This document shows, piece after piece, positions 35,653 to 45,686 of a stretch of 64,000 bases of DNA. Source of the stretch: Paraburkholderia sp. LEh10 (lineage in GTDB: Bacteria; Pseudomonadota; Gammaproteobacteria; Burkholderiales; Burkholderiaceae); assembly GCF_017814945.1 (NCBI RefSeq), contig NZ_JAGIPX010000007.1, positions 124,001 to 188,000 on the forward strand, written 5' to 3'. The position numbers and the translations under genes were made by a program. Positions within the stretch are counted from its first letter, which is position 1, and every line of letters begins with the position of its first letter. Under the pieces are notes generated by a model that had not been told where the DNA came from, searched no databases, and was given only the letters and a program-made list of their open reading frames with translations.

Positions 35653-37269
35653 ATGAAAACAACGTTCGTCTATACGACGGCGCTGACCGCGCTCGTCGTT
35701 GCATTTCAGCAAAACGCATCGGCCGTCACGATTCCGTCCGGCGCGACGCTCGCCGCCAGCCAGGAACTGACGCGCCAGGTCCCCGCCGAAACCGAATCGC
35801 TCGATCCCGCGCACATCGAATCGTGGACGGGCAATACGATCGGCCTCGATCTGTTCGAAGGCCTCACGCGCATCGACGCATCGGGCGCGGTCGTCCCGGG
35901 CGTCGCGCAATCGTGGACGCGCACGGCACCCGACACATGGGTCTTCAAGCTGCGTCACGACGCGAAGTGGAGCAACGGACAGCCCGTCACGGCGGCCGAC
36001 TTCGTGTATTCGTGGCAACGCGTCGTCGATCCGAAGACGGGCTCGAAGTACACGGTGCTCGTCGAGTTCGTGAAGAACGCGAAGGAGATCATCGCTGGCA
36101 AGTCGCCCGTGACGAGCCTCGGCGTGCGGGCCGTCGATCCGTACACGCTCGAAGTGAAGACGGAAGTGCCCGCCGCGTTCTTCCCGCAGCTCACGGCAAT
36201 GGCGACGATGGCGCCCGTCGACAAAGCCGTCGTCACGAAGTTCGGCACCGACTGGACGCGTCCCGCGAACTTCGTCAGCAACGGCGCGTTCTCGCTCACC
36301 GACTGGCAGCCGAACAACCGGCTCGTCGTCGCGAAGAACGGCAACTATTGGAACGCGCCGAAGGTGGCGATCTCGAAGGTCACGTATCTGCCCATCGAAA
36401 GCGACGAAACGGCGATGCGCATGTATCAGGCGGGCCAGTTCGACTACACGTACGCGATTCCGTCGGGCATCTACAACCAGATCGGCAAGCAGTTCGGCTC
36501 GCAGTTGCAGACGGGCCTGCAGATCGCGACCTACTACTACAGCCTGAATAACGACGACCCTGCATTCAAGGACAAGCGCGTGCGCCAGGCGCTGTCGATG
36601 GTGGTCGATCGCGATCTGCTCACATCGAAACTCACCGCGAATGGCGAAGTATCGATGTATGGCCTGATCTCGAAGGGCACGGAAGGCGCAGCCGTCTACA
36701 AGCCGGAATGGGCGTCGTGGCCGATGGCCAAACGCGTCGACTATGCGCGCAACCTGCTGAAGGAAGCGGGCTACTCGAACGACAAGCCGCTCACCTTCAC
36801 GTTCACCTATAACACGAACGATCTGCACAAGAAGGTCGCGCTGTTCGTGACGTCGGAATGGCGCACCAAGCTCGGCGTGAACGCGAAGCTGGAGAACGTC
36901 GAGTACAAGGTGCTGCTCAAGCAGCGTCACGAGGGCAAGGTGCAGGCGTCGCGCGACGGCTGGTTCGTCGACTACAACGACGCGATGTCGTACTTCGATC
37001 TGATCCGCTGCGGCAGCGTGCAGAACGATCAGCACTACTGCAACCCGAAGGTCGACGCGCTGATCGATCAGGCCAACCAGCAGACGAACGACAAGCAGCG
37101 CACCACCCTGCTCACGCAGGCGCATGACCTCGCGATGAACGATTATCCGATGATCCCGCTGTTCCAGTACTCGGCCGCGCGTCTCGTGAAGCCGTATGTC
37201 GGCGGCTACGCGGCGACCAACTATCTCGACATGCGCGCGTCGCAAGACATGTACGTGCTCAAGCACTAA
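35653..37269 (+). CDS. oppA: Peptide ABC transporter substrate-binding protein (OppA/MppA-like)
   Basis: 538 residues, SBP family 5. A hydrophobic N-terminal signal region (TTFVYTTALTALVVAFQQNA) is followed by PAETESLDPAHIESWTGNTI, GLDLFEGLTRIDASGAVVPG, and HDAKWSNGQPVTAADFVYSW, the family signature. The C-terminal FDLIRCGSVQNDQHYCNPKV region lines the ligand cleft, with a Cys pair as in MppA/OppA. It binds oligopeptides in the periplasm and hands them to OppBC. It is the first gene of an oppABCDF operon. The single ATG at 35653 has a weak ribosome binding site. Whether it prefers cell-wall peptides (MppA-like) cannot be read. Confidence 0.9.
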   Translation: MKTTFVYTTALTALVVAFQQNASAVTIPSGATLAASQELTRQVPAETESLDPAHIESWTGNTIGLDLFEGLTRIDASGAVVPGVAQSWTRTAPDTWVFKLRHDAKWSNGQPVTAADFVYSWQRVVDPKTGSKYTVLVEFVKNAKEIIAGKSPVTSLGVRAVDPYTLEVKTEVPAAFFPQLTAMATMAPVDKAVVTKFGTDWTRPANFVSNGAFSLTDWQPNNRLVVAKNGNYWNAPKVAISKVTYLPIESDETAMRMYQAGQFDYTYAIPSGIYNQIGKQFGSQLQTGLQIATYYYSLNNDDPAFKDKRVRQALSMVVDRDLLTSKLTANGEVSMYGLISKGTEGAAVYKPEWASWPMAKRVDYARNLLKEAGYSNDKPLTFTFTYNTNDLHKKVALFVTSEWRTKLGVNAKLENVEYKVLLKQRHEGKVQASRDGWFVDYNDAMSYFDLIRCGSVQNDQHYCNPKVDALIDQANQQTNDKQRTTLLTQAHDLAMNDYPMIPLFQYSAARLVKPYVGGYAATNYLDMRASQDMYVLKH

Positions 37270-37287
37270 CCGGCAGGAACCGCACCC

Positions 37288-38226
37288 ATGCTTGCATACA
37301 CGTTGCGCCGGACGCTGTGGGCGATCCCGACGATTCTGGCCGTGATCACCGCATGCTATCTGCTGCTGCATCTCACGCCCGGTGGTCCGTTCGATACCGA
37401 GAAGCAGTTGTCGGCGGCCACGATCGCGAACCTGAACGCGCGCTATCACCTCGACGAACCGCTGTGGAAGCAGTACCTGCACTATCTGTGGGGACTGTTG
37501 CACGGCGATCTCGGCCTGTCGTTCCGCTACGCCGACTGGTCCGTCACCGACCTCGTGCTCAAGGCGCTGCCCGTGAGTCTCGGCGTCGGCGGCGTCTCGG
37601 TGCCGTTCGCGGTCGTGATCGGCGTCGGGCTCGGCACGATTGCGGCCGTGCGCCGCGATAGCGTGATCGATCATGCCGTGATGGTGCTCGGCAACGTCGG
37701 CAACGTCGTGCCGCCGTTCGTGCTCGGCCCGCTGCTGGTATGGGTGTTCGCCATTCTGCTGAAGACCGCGGACGGCCACGGCTGGCTGCCCGCGGGCGGC
37801 TGGGGCGAAGGCGAGTGGCGCTATCGCGTGCTGCCCATCGCGCTGCTCACGATCATCAACGTCGCGCTGATCGCGCGCGTGATGCGCGGCAGCATGATCG
37901 AAGTGCTGTCGGGCAACTTCATCCGCACGGCGCGCGCGAAGGGTCTGCCCGCGCACACGATCGTGCTGCGCCACGCGATGAAGCCCGCGCTGATGCCCGT
38001 CGTGTCGCTGCTCGGCTCCGTGTGCATCTCGTCGATCACAGCGGCCGTCGTCACCGAATCGGTGTTCGCGCTGCCGGGTATCGGGCAGCTCGTCGTCAAC
38101 GGCGCAATCAACCGCGACTACACGCTCGTGCTCGGCCTCGTCGTGCTGACGACGGCCGTCGCCGTTCTGTTCAACCTGCTCGTCGACCTTGCGTATGCAT
38201 GGCTCGATCCGCGTATCCGCTATTGA
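37288..38226 (+). CDS. oppB: Oligopeptide ABC transporter permease OppB
   Basis: 312 residues with six hydrophobic helices. Permease signature: GAVINRDYTLV-type C-terminus here as GAINRDYTLVLGLVVLTTAV, and the EAA loop motif (FIRTARAKGLPAHTIVLRHA, near residue 210) that contacts the ATPase. The N-terminal MLAYTLRRTLWAIPTILAVI matches the DppB/OppB family. It starts 18 bases after the oppA stop. Confidence 0.93.
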   Translation: MLAYTLRRTLWAIPTILAVITACYLLLHLTPGGPFDTEKQLSAATIANLNARYHLDEPLWKQYLHYLWGLLHGDLGLSFRYADWSVTDLVLKALPVSLGVGGVSVPFAVVIGVGLGTIAAVRRDSVIDHAVMVLGNVGNVVPPFVLGPLLVWVFAILLKTADGHGWLPAGGWGEGEWRYRVLPIALLTIINVALIARVMRGSMIEVLSGNFIRTARAKGLPAHTIVLRHAMKPALMPVVSLLGSVCISSITAAVVTESVFALPGIGQLVVNGAINRDYTLVLGLVVLTTAVAVLFNLLVDLAYAWLDPRIRY

Positions 38227-38242
38227 TATCGATGAGATCCCG

Positions 38243-39133
38243 ATGAGAATGCCACCTGTTACCTTGAGCGTCGTCGATGCGCCGCCTTCGCGCAGCCCGC
38301 TCGCGACGGCCGCACGCCGCTTCATGCGCAACCGCGCAGCGTTTGCCGCGTTGCTGCTGCTCGTCTTCATCGTGCTCGCGTGCTTCGCCGGGCCGCTCCT
38401 GTCGCCCAACAATGCAATCGACAGCGACTGGGCCGCGATCAGTCTCGCGCCGACCTTCGCGAACATGCACTGGTTCGGCACCGACGAACTTGGCCGCGAC
38501 CTGCTCGTGCGCACGCTCGTCGGCGGGCGCGTGTCGCTCGAAGTCGGCCTGCTCGGCACGCTCGTGTCGGGACTGTTCGGCGTCGCGTGGGGCGCGACGG
38601 CGGGCTATCTGGGCGGGCGCGTCGATGCCGTGATGATGCGCATCGTCGACATGATGTACGCGATCCCCTACATGCTGATCGCGATCCTGATGATGACCCT
38701 CTTCGGCCGCGCGTTCTATCTCGTCGTGCTGACGATCAGCGCGTTTTCGTGGCTCGACATGGCGCGCGTCGTGCGCGGCCAAACGTTGTCGTTGCGCTCG
38801 CGAGAGTTCATCGATGCGGCGAAGTCGATCGGCGTCAGTTCGCGCTCGATCATCGCGCGCCATATCGTGCCGAATCTGATCGGCGTGGTGGTCGTCTATG
38901 CGACGGTCACGGTGCCGGGCATCGTGCTGACGGAATCCGTGCTGTCGTTTCTCGGCCTCGGCGTGCAGGAGCCGATGACGAGCTGGGGCGTGCTGATCCA
39001 GGACGGCGCGCAGAAGCTCGAATCGACGCCGTGGCTGCTGCTGTGCCCCGCGCTGATGCTGTGCGCGACGCTTTATTGCGTGAGCTTCGTCGGCGACGGC
39101 TTGCGCGACGCACTCGATCCGAAGGACCGTTGA
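38243..39133 (+). CDS. oppC: Oligopeptide ABC transporter permease OppC
   Basis: 296 residues with an N-terminal cytoplasmic segment, then six helices (first near residue 37, FAALLLLVFIVLACFAG). Family markers are FGTDELGRDLLVRTLVGGRV and the EAA loop FIDAAKSIGVSSRSIIARHI. Start ATG 38243 is placed after the oppB stop with a 16-base gap; a longer frame from 38189 overlaps oppB by 38 bases and lacks homology. It pairs with OppB to form the membrane channel. Confidence 0.92.
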   Translation: MRMPPVTLSVVDAPPSRSPLATAARRFMRNRAAFAALLLLVFIVLACFAGPLLSPNNAIDSDWAAISLAPTFANMHWFGTDELGRDLLVRTLVGGRVSLEVGLLGTLVSGLFGVAWGATAGYLGGRVDAVMMRIVDMMYAIPYMLIAILMMTLFGRAFYLVVLTISAFSWLDMARVVRGQTLSLRSREFIDAAKSIGVSSRSIIARHIVPNLIGVVVVYATVTVPGIVLTESVLSFLGLGVQEPMTSWGVLIQDGAQKLESTPWLLLCPALMLCATLYCVSFVGDGLRDALDPKDR

Positions 39134-39134
39134 G

Positions 39135-40120
<986 letters not shown>

Positions 40121-40124
<4 letters not shown>

Positions 40125-41116
40125 GCGCTCAGGAAACGCTACTCAAGGTCGACAACCTCAGCGTGCACTTCCAGATAGCCCAGGGCGGCTACCCGTGGTC
40201 GAAAAAGGCGACGCTGCGCGCCGTCGACGGCGTGTCGTTCGATGTGCGTCGCGGCGAGACGGTTGGCCTCGTCGGAGAATCGGGCTGCGGCAAGTCGACG
40301 CTCGCGCGCGCGATCATCGGCCTCGCGCCCGTGACGTCGGGCAGCGTGCAATGGAAAGGACGCGAGTCGGTGAACGGCGCATCACGCGACACGACGCAGA
40401 TTCGCCGCGACGTGCAGATGATTTTCCAGGACCCGCTCGCGTCGCTCGATCCGCGCATGACGATCGAGCAGATCGTCGGTGAGCCGCTGAAGACGCATCA
40501 GCCGCAACTGGGCCGCGAGGAAACGCGCGTGCGCGTGCGGACGATGCTCGAGCGCGTTGGTTTGAATGCGCATCATCTGCGCCGCTATCCGCATGAGTTC
40601 TCGGGCGGCCAGTGTCAGCGCGTGGGTATCGCGCGCGCGTTGATCGGCGAGCCGCAGCTCGTGATCTGCGACGAACCCGTGTCGGCGCTCGACGTGTCGA
40701 TTCAGGCGCAAATCGTCAACCTGCTGCGCGACCTGCAACGCGAGCTGTCGCTGTCGCTGCTGTTCGTCGCGCACGATCTGGCCGTCGTGAAAGCGATCAG
40801 CCAGCGCGTGCTCGTGATGTACCTCGGCCGCGTGATGGAGTTCGGCGACAAGCGCGATGTCTATCGCGAGCCGCGGCATCCGTACACGCGTGCGCTGCTG
40901 TCGGCCGTGCCCGTGCCCGACCCGGCCGCGGAGCGCGCGCGCGAGCACGTGCTGTTGCGCGGCGAAATCCCGTCGCCGCTCAAGCCGCCTTCCGGCTGCG
41001 CGTTCCGCACGCGCTGCCCCGATGCGATCGATGCGTGCGCGAACGAGCGGCCCGTTGCACAGGCTGCGGGCGTCGGCCACACACAGGTCGCCTGCATACG
41101 CGCCGTCATGAGCTGA
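40121..41116 (+). CDS. oppF: Oligopeptide ABC transporter ATPase OppF
   Basis: 331 residues. Walker A GESGCGKST, Q-loop MIFQDPLASLDPRMT, signature FSGGQCQRVGIARAL, Walker B LVICDEPVSALDVS, switch FVAHDLAVV, and a C-terminal cysteine-rich GCAFRTRCPDAIDAC segment. The ATG at 40121 is preceded by GGAGGT and overlaps the oppD stop (ATGA). It pairs with OppD to drive import. Confidence 0.95.
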
Positions 41117-41271
41117 CGACCTTTTAGCTTCACGAGACCCTATTTCCACGACGCAGCCAGCCGCTGCGCCGAGGGAGGCGTTCGTTTGCGCGCCGGCGCA
41201 AACGGGCGAGAAAGCGTGGTGCGGCCGACCGCCGGGCCACTGTTTCATCAACTAGAAAAAACGGAAATGCA

Positions 41272-42786
41272 ATGACAACCCAAAGATCCACATCAGGAGC
41301 ATCGAAACTGGCGCTGCTGGCAATGGGCCTGCCCGCGCTGACGATCGCCACCGCCGCGCTCGCCGAAGACGCAGCCGCGCCAGCCGCCGCAAGCGCAGCC
41401 GTTGCCCAGGCCGCGCCCGCTGCTCAGGCCACGCCCGCCGCCAAGCCCAAAGCGAAGCCGGCGGCGACGACTGTCGCGCAAGCGCAGCCCGAAACGAACA
41501 ACGCGGTCGTGAATGCCGAAGCCACGCAGGCCGTCACGCCGCCCGAACAATTGTCGAGCCAGGCCAAGAGCAACGGCCTCGTCGCCGACAGCCATCTGAA
41601 CCTGCTGTTCCGCAACTACGCAGACGTGTTCGACAACGAAGGCGGCCCGCACCGTCACGCGTGGGTTCAGGGCATGCAGGCGAATTTCGAATCGGGCTAT
41701 ACGAAAGGGCCCGTGGGTCTCGGCGTCGATGCGTCGCTGTTCGCCTCACTGAAACTCGACGGCGGCAACGGCGCGGGCAACATGGTGCACGTGGCGAAGG
41801 GCGGCGGAGGCTCGGACCAGCTCGCGTGGGCGTATCCCGGCATGTATGACATCAAGGGGCGCATCTCCGAGACGGTCGTCAAATACGGCTTGCAGATCGT
41901 CGACAACAACCCGTTCATGGAACCGCACGACAACCGCTCGTTGCCGCCGACATTCCTCGGCGTGTCGGCTGTGAGCACCGACGTTCGCAACGTGACGCTC
42001 GAAGCAGGCAGCTTCACGAAGGTCAACGCACGCGGCCACACGAACCTGACCGACATGACGACGTCGTACGGCGGCACGACGTTCAAGCGTCTGTCCTACT
42101 TCGGCGGCAACTGGGACTATTCGCCGAACGGCACGGTGTCGCTGTACGCGGACCAGGCAGAGAACGTGTGGAATCAGTTCTACGCGTCGATCGCGCAATC
42201 GGTGGGCGACATCAACGGCATCAAGTGGGCGGGTCTCGCGAACATCTACTCGACGCAGAATACGGGCTCCGCGCTGCAAGGGCACATCAACAACAACGCG
42301 TACAGCCTGTCGCTGTCGGCGCAGCACGGCCCGCATCAGGTGCTGCTCGGCTTCCAGCAGATTCTCGGCGACCAGTTCTTCGATTACGTGAACGAGACCA
42401 ACGGTATCTATCTCGTGAACTCGATGGACGTCGACTACAACGCGCCGCACGAAAAGTCGTTCCAGCTGCGCTATACGTTCGACGGCAAGCACGCAGGCTT
42501 GCCCGGCTTCAAGGCGATGGTGTGGGGCGTGACGGGCTGGGGCGCGGACGCTTCAGCCGAAGCGGCTGCAAATCCGACGTCGTCGCTGTACTTCAGAAAC
42601 GGGCAGCCCATCCATGGCACGCACCATGAAATCGGCTTCATTCCGAGCTACACGCTGCAAAGCGGCCGCTTCAAGGATACGAAGATCACGTTCATCGCGA
42701 TGTATCACAAGTCGACGGCGCATTACTCGGACCCCGACAACATGGAATACCGTCTTGTCGTAAACGTGCCCGTCAAGGTGTTCTAA
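41272..42786 (+). CDS. OprD family outer membrane porin
   Basis: 504 residues. Signal peptide (KLALLAMGLPALTIATAALA), then about 70 residues of Ala/Pro/Lys-rich linker, then an OprD-type barrel starting SHLNLLFRNYADVFDNEGG, with RHAWVQGMQANFESGYTKGP and GVDASLFASLKLDGGNGAGN. The C-terminus ends with F (YRLVVNVPVKVF). OprD-type porins are substrate-specific channels for amino acids, peptides or aromatic acids. It lies 155 bases after oppF on the same strand and may be the outer-membrane entry point for the same peptides. The Ala/Pro/Lys-rich stretch before the barrel is unusual for the family. Confidence 0.88.
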   Translation: MTTQRSTSGASKLALLAMGLPALTIATAALAEDAAAPAAASAAVAQAAPAAQATPAAKPKAKPAATTVAQAQPETNNAVVNAEATQAVTPPEQLSSQAKSNGLVADSHLNLLFRNYADVFDNEGGPHRHAWVQGMQANFESGYTKGPVGLGVDASLFASLKLDGGNGAGNMVHVAKGGGGSDQLAWAYPGMYDIKGRISETVVKYGLQIVDNNPFMEPHDNRSLPPTFLGVSAVSTDVRNVTLEAGSFTKVNARGHTNLTDMTTSYGGTTFKRLSYFGGNWDYSPNGTVSLYADQAENVWNQFYASIAQSVGDINGIKWAGLANIYSTQNTGSALQGHINNNAYSLSLSAQHGPHQVLLGFQQILGDQFFDYVNETNGIYLVNSMDVDYNAPHEKSFQLRYTFDGKHAGLPGFKAMVWGVTGWGADASAEAAANPTSSLYFRNGQPIHGTHHEIGFIPSYTLQSGRFKDTKITFIAMYHKSTAHYSDPDNMEYRLVVNVPVKVF

Positions 42787-42969
42787 GCCGCCTTTTTCGA
42801 GCGGCGGCGGCCGCGTGAGCGGTCGCCGCGCCCCGGTGTCGAAGCACGCGCCGGGGCTGAGCCGACGTTGAGTGGCCCGGCGTGAATCAGGAACACCTAT
42901 CAACAATACCGCCGGGTGTTGATGGCAAGCCGGTGGCAAAAGCGGCGATGGCAAAAGCGCTTTCTTCGC

Positions 42970-43269
42970 TCAGAAGACGACCGACACCACGATCGCCAGC
43001 CACAGCGCAATCACCCCGACCAGAAACATATTCCGTGCTATGCGAATCTTCGCATCATTAGTATCCGGCTCGACGGGACTGGTCACCATCCACGGCACGA
43101 GCCCCAGAAACGCAAAGCCGACGATCGCCAGCACCGCGACGAATCTGTCCGCGAGCGTCCAGTTGCCGGCTTCCTGCAGGCCCCAGTAGCCGAGAAAGAT
43201 GATGCCGAGCGAGAACATCGTCGCGGAAGCCGTGCAGAGCGCCGGCACCGATCCCTGAGGAGTGGGCAT
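42970..43269 (-). CDS. Small inner membrane protein, unknown function
   Basis: 99 residues with three hydrophobic stretches: ATMFSLGIIFLGYWGLQ, FVAVLAIVGFAFLGLVPWMV and MFLVGVIALWLAIVVSVVF. The start ATG at 43269 follows GAGGTGG, a good ribosome binding site. I do not recognise a family. It converges on the OprD-type gene. Confidence 0.65.
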   Translation of the reverse strand: MPTPQGSVPALCTASATMFSLGIIFLGYWGLQEAGNWTLADRFVAVLAIVGFAFLGLVPWMVTSPVEPDTNDAKIRIARNMFLVGVIALWLAIVVSVVF

Positions 43270-43352
43270 GGTCCACCTCGCGTGATTCAGTGCCGTCGAT
43301 TCTACTTCAGCTTCACGCCCATTCGCGACCGATGCGCGCTCGCGTCAAACGC

Positions 43353-44291
43353 TCACGCGGCTTGCCGCGCCTGCCTTGCCTCGTAGGCTTTCAAATGGCT
43401 GTAGGCGACGCGCAGCAGCGACAGTGCGCCTTCCTTCTGCACATCACCGCCGCGTGCGATCAGATCGCCGACGATATGGTCCGCCTCGATGCGCGATTGC
43501 CCTTCGATATCGCGCAGCATCGATGCCGTCAATGGCGAGCCCTCCGCGAACAAGATGCCCTGCGCACGCACATTCGACGCTTCGCCCAACGGATAGCCGT
43601 TCGCCGCCGCGATTGCCTTGCATTCGCCGAACAGGCCTTCGATGATGCGCCGCCCGTCGGGCGTCTTCAGAATGTCGCCGATGGCCGCGCGATGCAGGCA
43701 AGTACTTGCCGCGAGCGTTGCGAGGAACACCCACTTTTCCCACATCTGCTGAAGGATGCTATCCGAGGCCGTCGAATCGAAACCCGCGCCTTCGAATGCC
43801 GACGCAACGGCGCGCACGCGCTCGCTGATGCCCCCGCCGGTTTCGCCGAAACCGATTGCATGCATGTCGTTCAGATGCACGATTTCGCGCTCGCGGTTGA
43901 GCGTCGCGGCGATCACGCACTGACCGCCCAACACCTTCTCTGCGCCGAACTTCTGCTTGAGCACGTCGATATGATGCATGCCGTTCAGCACCGGCAAGAT
44001 CATCGTCGCTTCGCCGACGGCGGGCGTGAACGATTCGATCGCGTCGTCGAGGTTGTACGCCTTGCAGCTCAGCAACACGAGATCGTAAGGCTGCGCGATC
44101 TGATCAGCGAGCACGGTCTTCACATCGCGCAGCGTAAGGTCGCCGCGCGGGCTCTTGATGACGAGCCCCGAGCGCCGCAGTTCTTCGGCACGCTTTGCGC
44201 GCACGAGAAACGTGACATCGCGGCCCGCCTGCGCTAGACGTCCGCCGAAATAACCGCCTGTCGCACCCGCGCCCACCACTAGAATTCGCAT
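43353..44291 (-). CDS. panE: Ketopantoate reductase family protein (2-dehydropantoate 2-reductase)
   Basis: 312 residues, PanE/ApbA type. The N-terminal Rossmann motif MRILVVGAGATGGYFGGRLA binds NADPH. Residues near 90-110 (LPVLNGMHHIDVLKQKFGAE) hold the conserved Asn. The catalytic lysine lies in QMWEKWVFLATLAAST, and a conserved Glu/Ser-rich stretch in DIEGQSRIEADHIVGDLI. It reduces ketopantoate to pantoate in pantothenate biosynthesis, though Burkholderia genomes often carry several paralogues and this one may use another 2-oxo acid. The start ATG is preceded by GGAGGAG. Confidence 0.85.
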   Translation of the reverse strand: MRILVVGAGATGGYFGGRLAQAGRDVTFLVRAKRAEELRRSGLVIKSPRGDLTLRDVKTVLADQIAQPYDLVLLSCKAYNLDDAIESFTPAVGEATMILPVLNGMHHIDVLKQKFGAEKVLGGQCVIAATLNREREIVHLNDMHAIGFGETGGGISERVRAVASAFEGAGFDSTASDSILQQMWEKWVFLATLAASTCLHRAAIGDILKTPDGRRIIEGLFGECKAIAAANGYPLGEASNVRAQGILFAEGSPLTASMLRDIEGQSRIEADHIVGDLIARGGDVQKEGALSLLRVAYSHLKAYEARQARQAA

Positions 44292-44434
44292 TGCTCCTCC
44301 ATTGTCCGTTCATGGCGCGCGTCAGGGATTTGCGCGCGCCATGTCTGTGCATATGCAGTATGTCGCAAGCGGCTGTTATCCGCAGTGGGCTTGCATGACG
44401 CGTTGCGAACAGCGACTCTGCAACGAGCCGCGCG

Positions 44435-45619
44435 TCAGACGATTTCCAGCGCGAGCGCGATGCCCTGACCGCCGCCGATGCACAACGTCACGATGCCGCG
44501 CTTGAGCCCATCGCGGCGCATCGAATGGATGAGGCGCGTCGTGAGGACAGCGCCTGTCGCGCCAATGGGGTGGCCGTGCGCAATCGCACCGCCTTCGACG
44601 TTGACGATGTCGAGCGCAAGCCCGAGCTTTTGCGCGACCGCGAGGGGCACGGCAGCAAACGCCTCGTTGATCTCCACACGTTCGACATCGCCGAGTTTCC
44701 AGCCTGCGCGCTCGAGCGCGATCTGCACGGCGGGCACAGGGCCGAGGCCGAACATGCCTGGCTCGACGGCCGCGACGCCGAACGCCGCCAGACGCGCGGA
44801 CGCTTCGATGCCGTGCGTATCCGCGTAGTCGCGCCCCGCGACGATCATCGCTGCCGCGCCGCTATTGAGGCCAGGCGCATTGCCCGCGGTGATCGAGCCG
44901 TCTGGACGAAACGCGGGACGCAGCTTCGCGAGCGTTTCGACGGTCGTGTCGGGACGCGGCTGCTCGTCGCGCGCGAACTGCACGGCGCCCTTGCGTCCGG
45001 CAATTTCGACGGCGACCAGCTCCGCATCGAACACGCCTCGTTCCTGCGCGGCGGCAAAGCGCTGCTGCGAGCGCGCGGCCCATTCGTCCTGTGCCGCGCG
45101 CGTCAATTCGGCTTTCGTCACGAGGTCTTCCGTGTGCCAGCCCGAGTGCTCGTTCGAGAACGCATCGACGAGACCGTCGCGCAACATGCTGTCATGCACC
45201 TGCGCGTTGCCCATGCGGCTGCCCCAGCGGCCGCTTTCGAGCAGATACGGCGCGCGGTCCATGTTCTCCATGCCGCCCGCGACAGCCACGTCGCCGAGTC
45301 CGAGCGCGATCTCCTGCGCGGCCGACACGATCGCCTGCGCGCCCGATCCGCACACGCGGTTCACCGTCAGCGCGGGCACCGACACGGGCACGCCGCCGCC
45401 GATCGACGCCTGCCGCGCGGGGTTCATCTTGTTGCCGGCCTGAACCACGTTGCCCATCACCACGGACGACAACGCCTTCGCATCGATCCCGCCGCGCCGC
45501 AGCGTTTCGCGCACGACAGCGGCGCCGAGCTGGGTGGCAGGGACATCTTTCAACGATCCGCCAAACGCGCCGATCGGCGTGCGGACGGGATGGGCAATCA
45601 CGATATCGCGAACATTCAT
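44435..45619 (-). CDS. Acetyl-CoA acetyltransferase (thiolase)
   Basis: 394 residues, thiolase superfamily. Nucleophilic cysteine in TVNRVCGSGAQAIVSAAQEI (near residue 88), the His of GHPIGATGAVLTTRLI and the second Cys of LCIGGGQGIALALE near the C-terminus are all present, so it should be active. It condenses two acyl-CoA molecules or cleaves 3-ketoacyl-CoA. Biosynthetic (PhaA-like) and degradative versions look alike, so the pathway is not decided. The start ATG is preceded by AAGGAAGAG. It follows the efflux outer-membrane gene by 67 bases on the same strand. Confidence 0.9.
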   Translation of the reverse strand: MNVRDIVIAHPVRTPIGAFGGSLKDVPATQLGAAVVRETLRRGGIDAKALSSVVMGNVVQAGNKMNPARQASIGGGVPVSVPALTVNRVCGSGAQAIVSAAQEIALGLGDVAVAGGMENMDRAPYLLESGRWGSRMGNAQVHDSMLRDGLVDAFSNEHSGWHTEDLVTKAELTRAAQDEWAARSQQRFAAAQERGVFDAELVAVEIAGRKGAVQFARDEQPRPDTTVETLAKLRPAFRPDGSITAGNAPGLNSGAAAMIVAGRDYADTHGIEASARLAAFGVAAVEPGMFGLGPVPAVQIALERAGWKLGDVERVEINEAFAAVPLAVAQKLGLALDIVNVEGGAIAHGHPIGATGAVLTTRLIHSMRRDGLKRGIVTLCIGGGQGIALALEIV

Positions 45620-45686
45620 GGCTCTTCCTTCAAGTTGAAGTGCTGCACTTCGATGCCTCGCGCAAGCGAGGCGCTTTCACTGCCGT

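Noticed and set aside
35287..38559. A 1090-codon minus-strand frame opposite oppABC
   Set aside because: Low-complexity, Arg/His-rich mirror frame of conserved opp genes.
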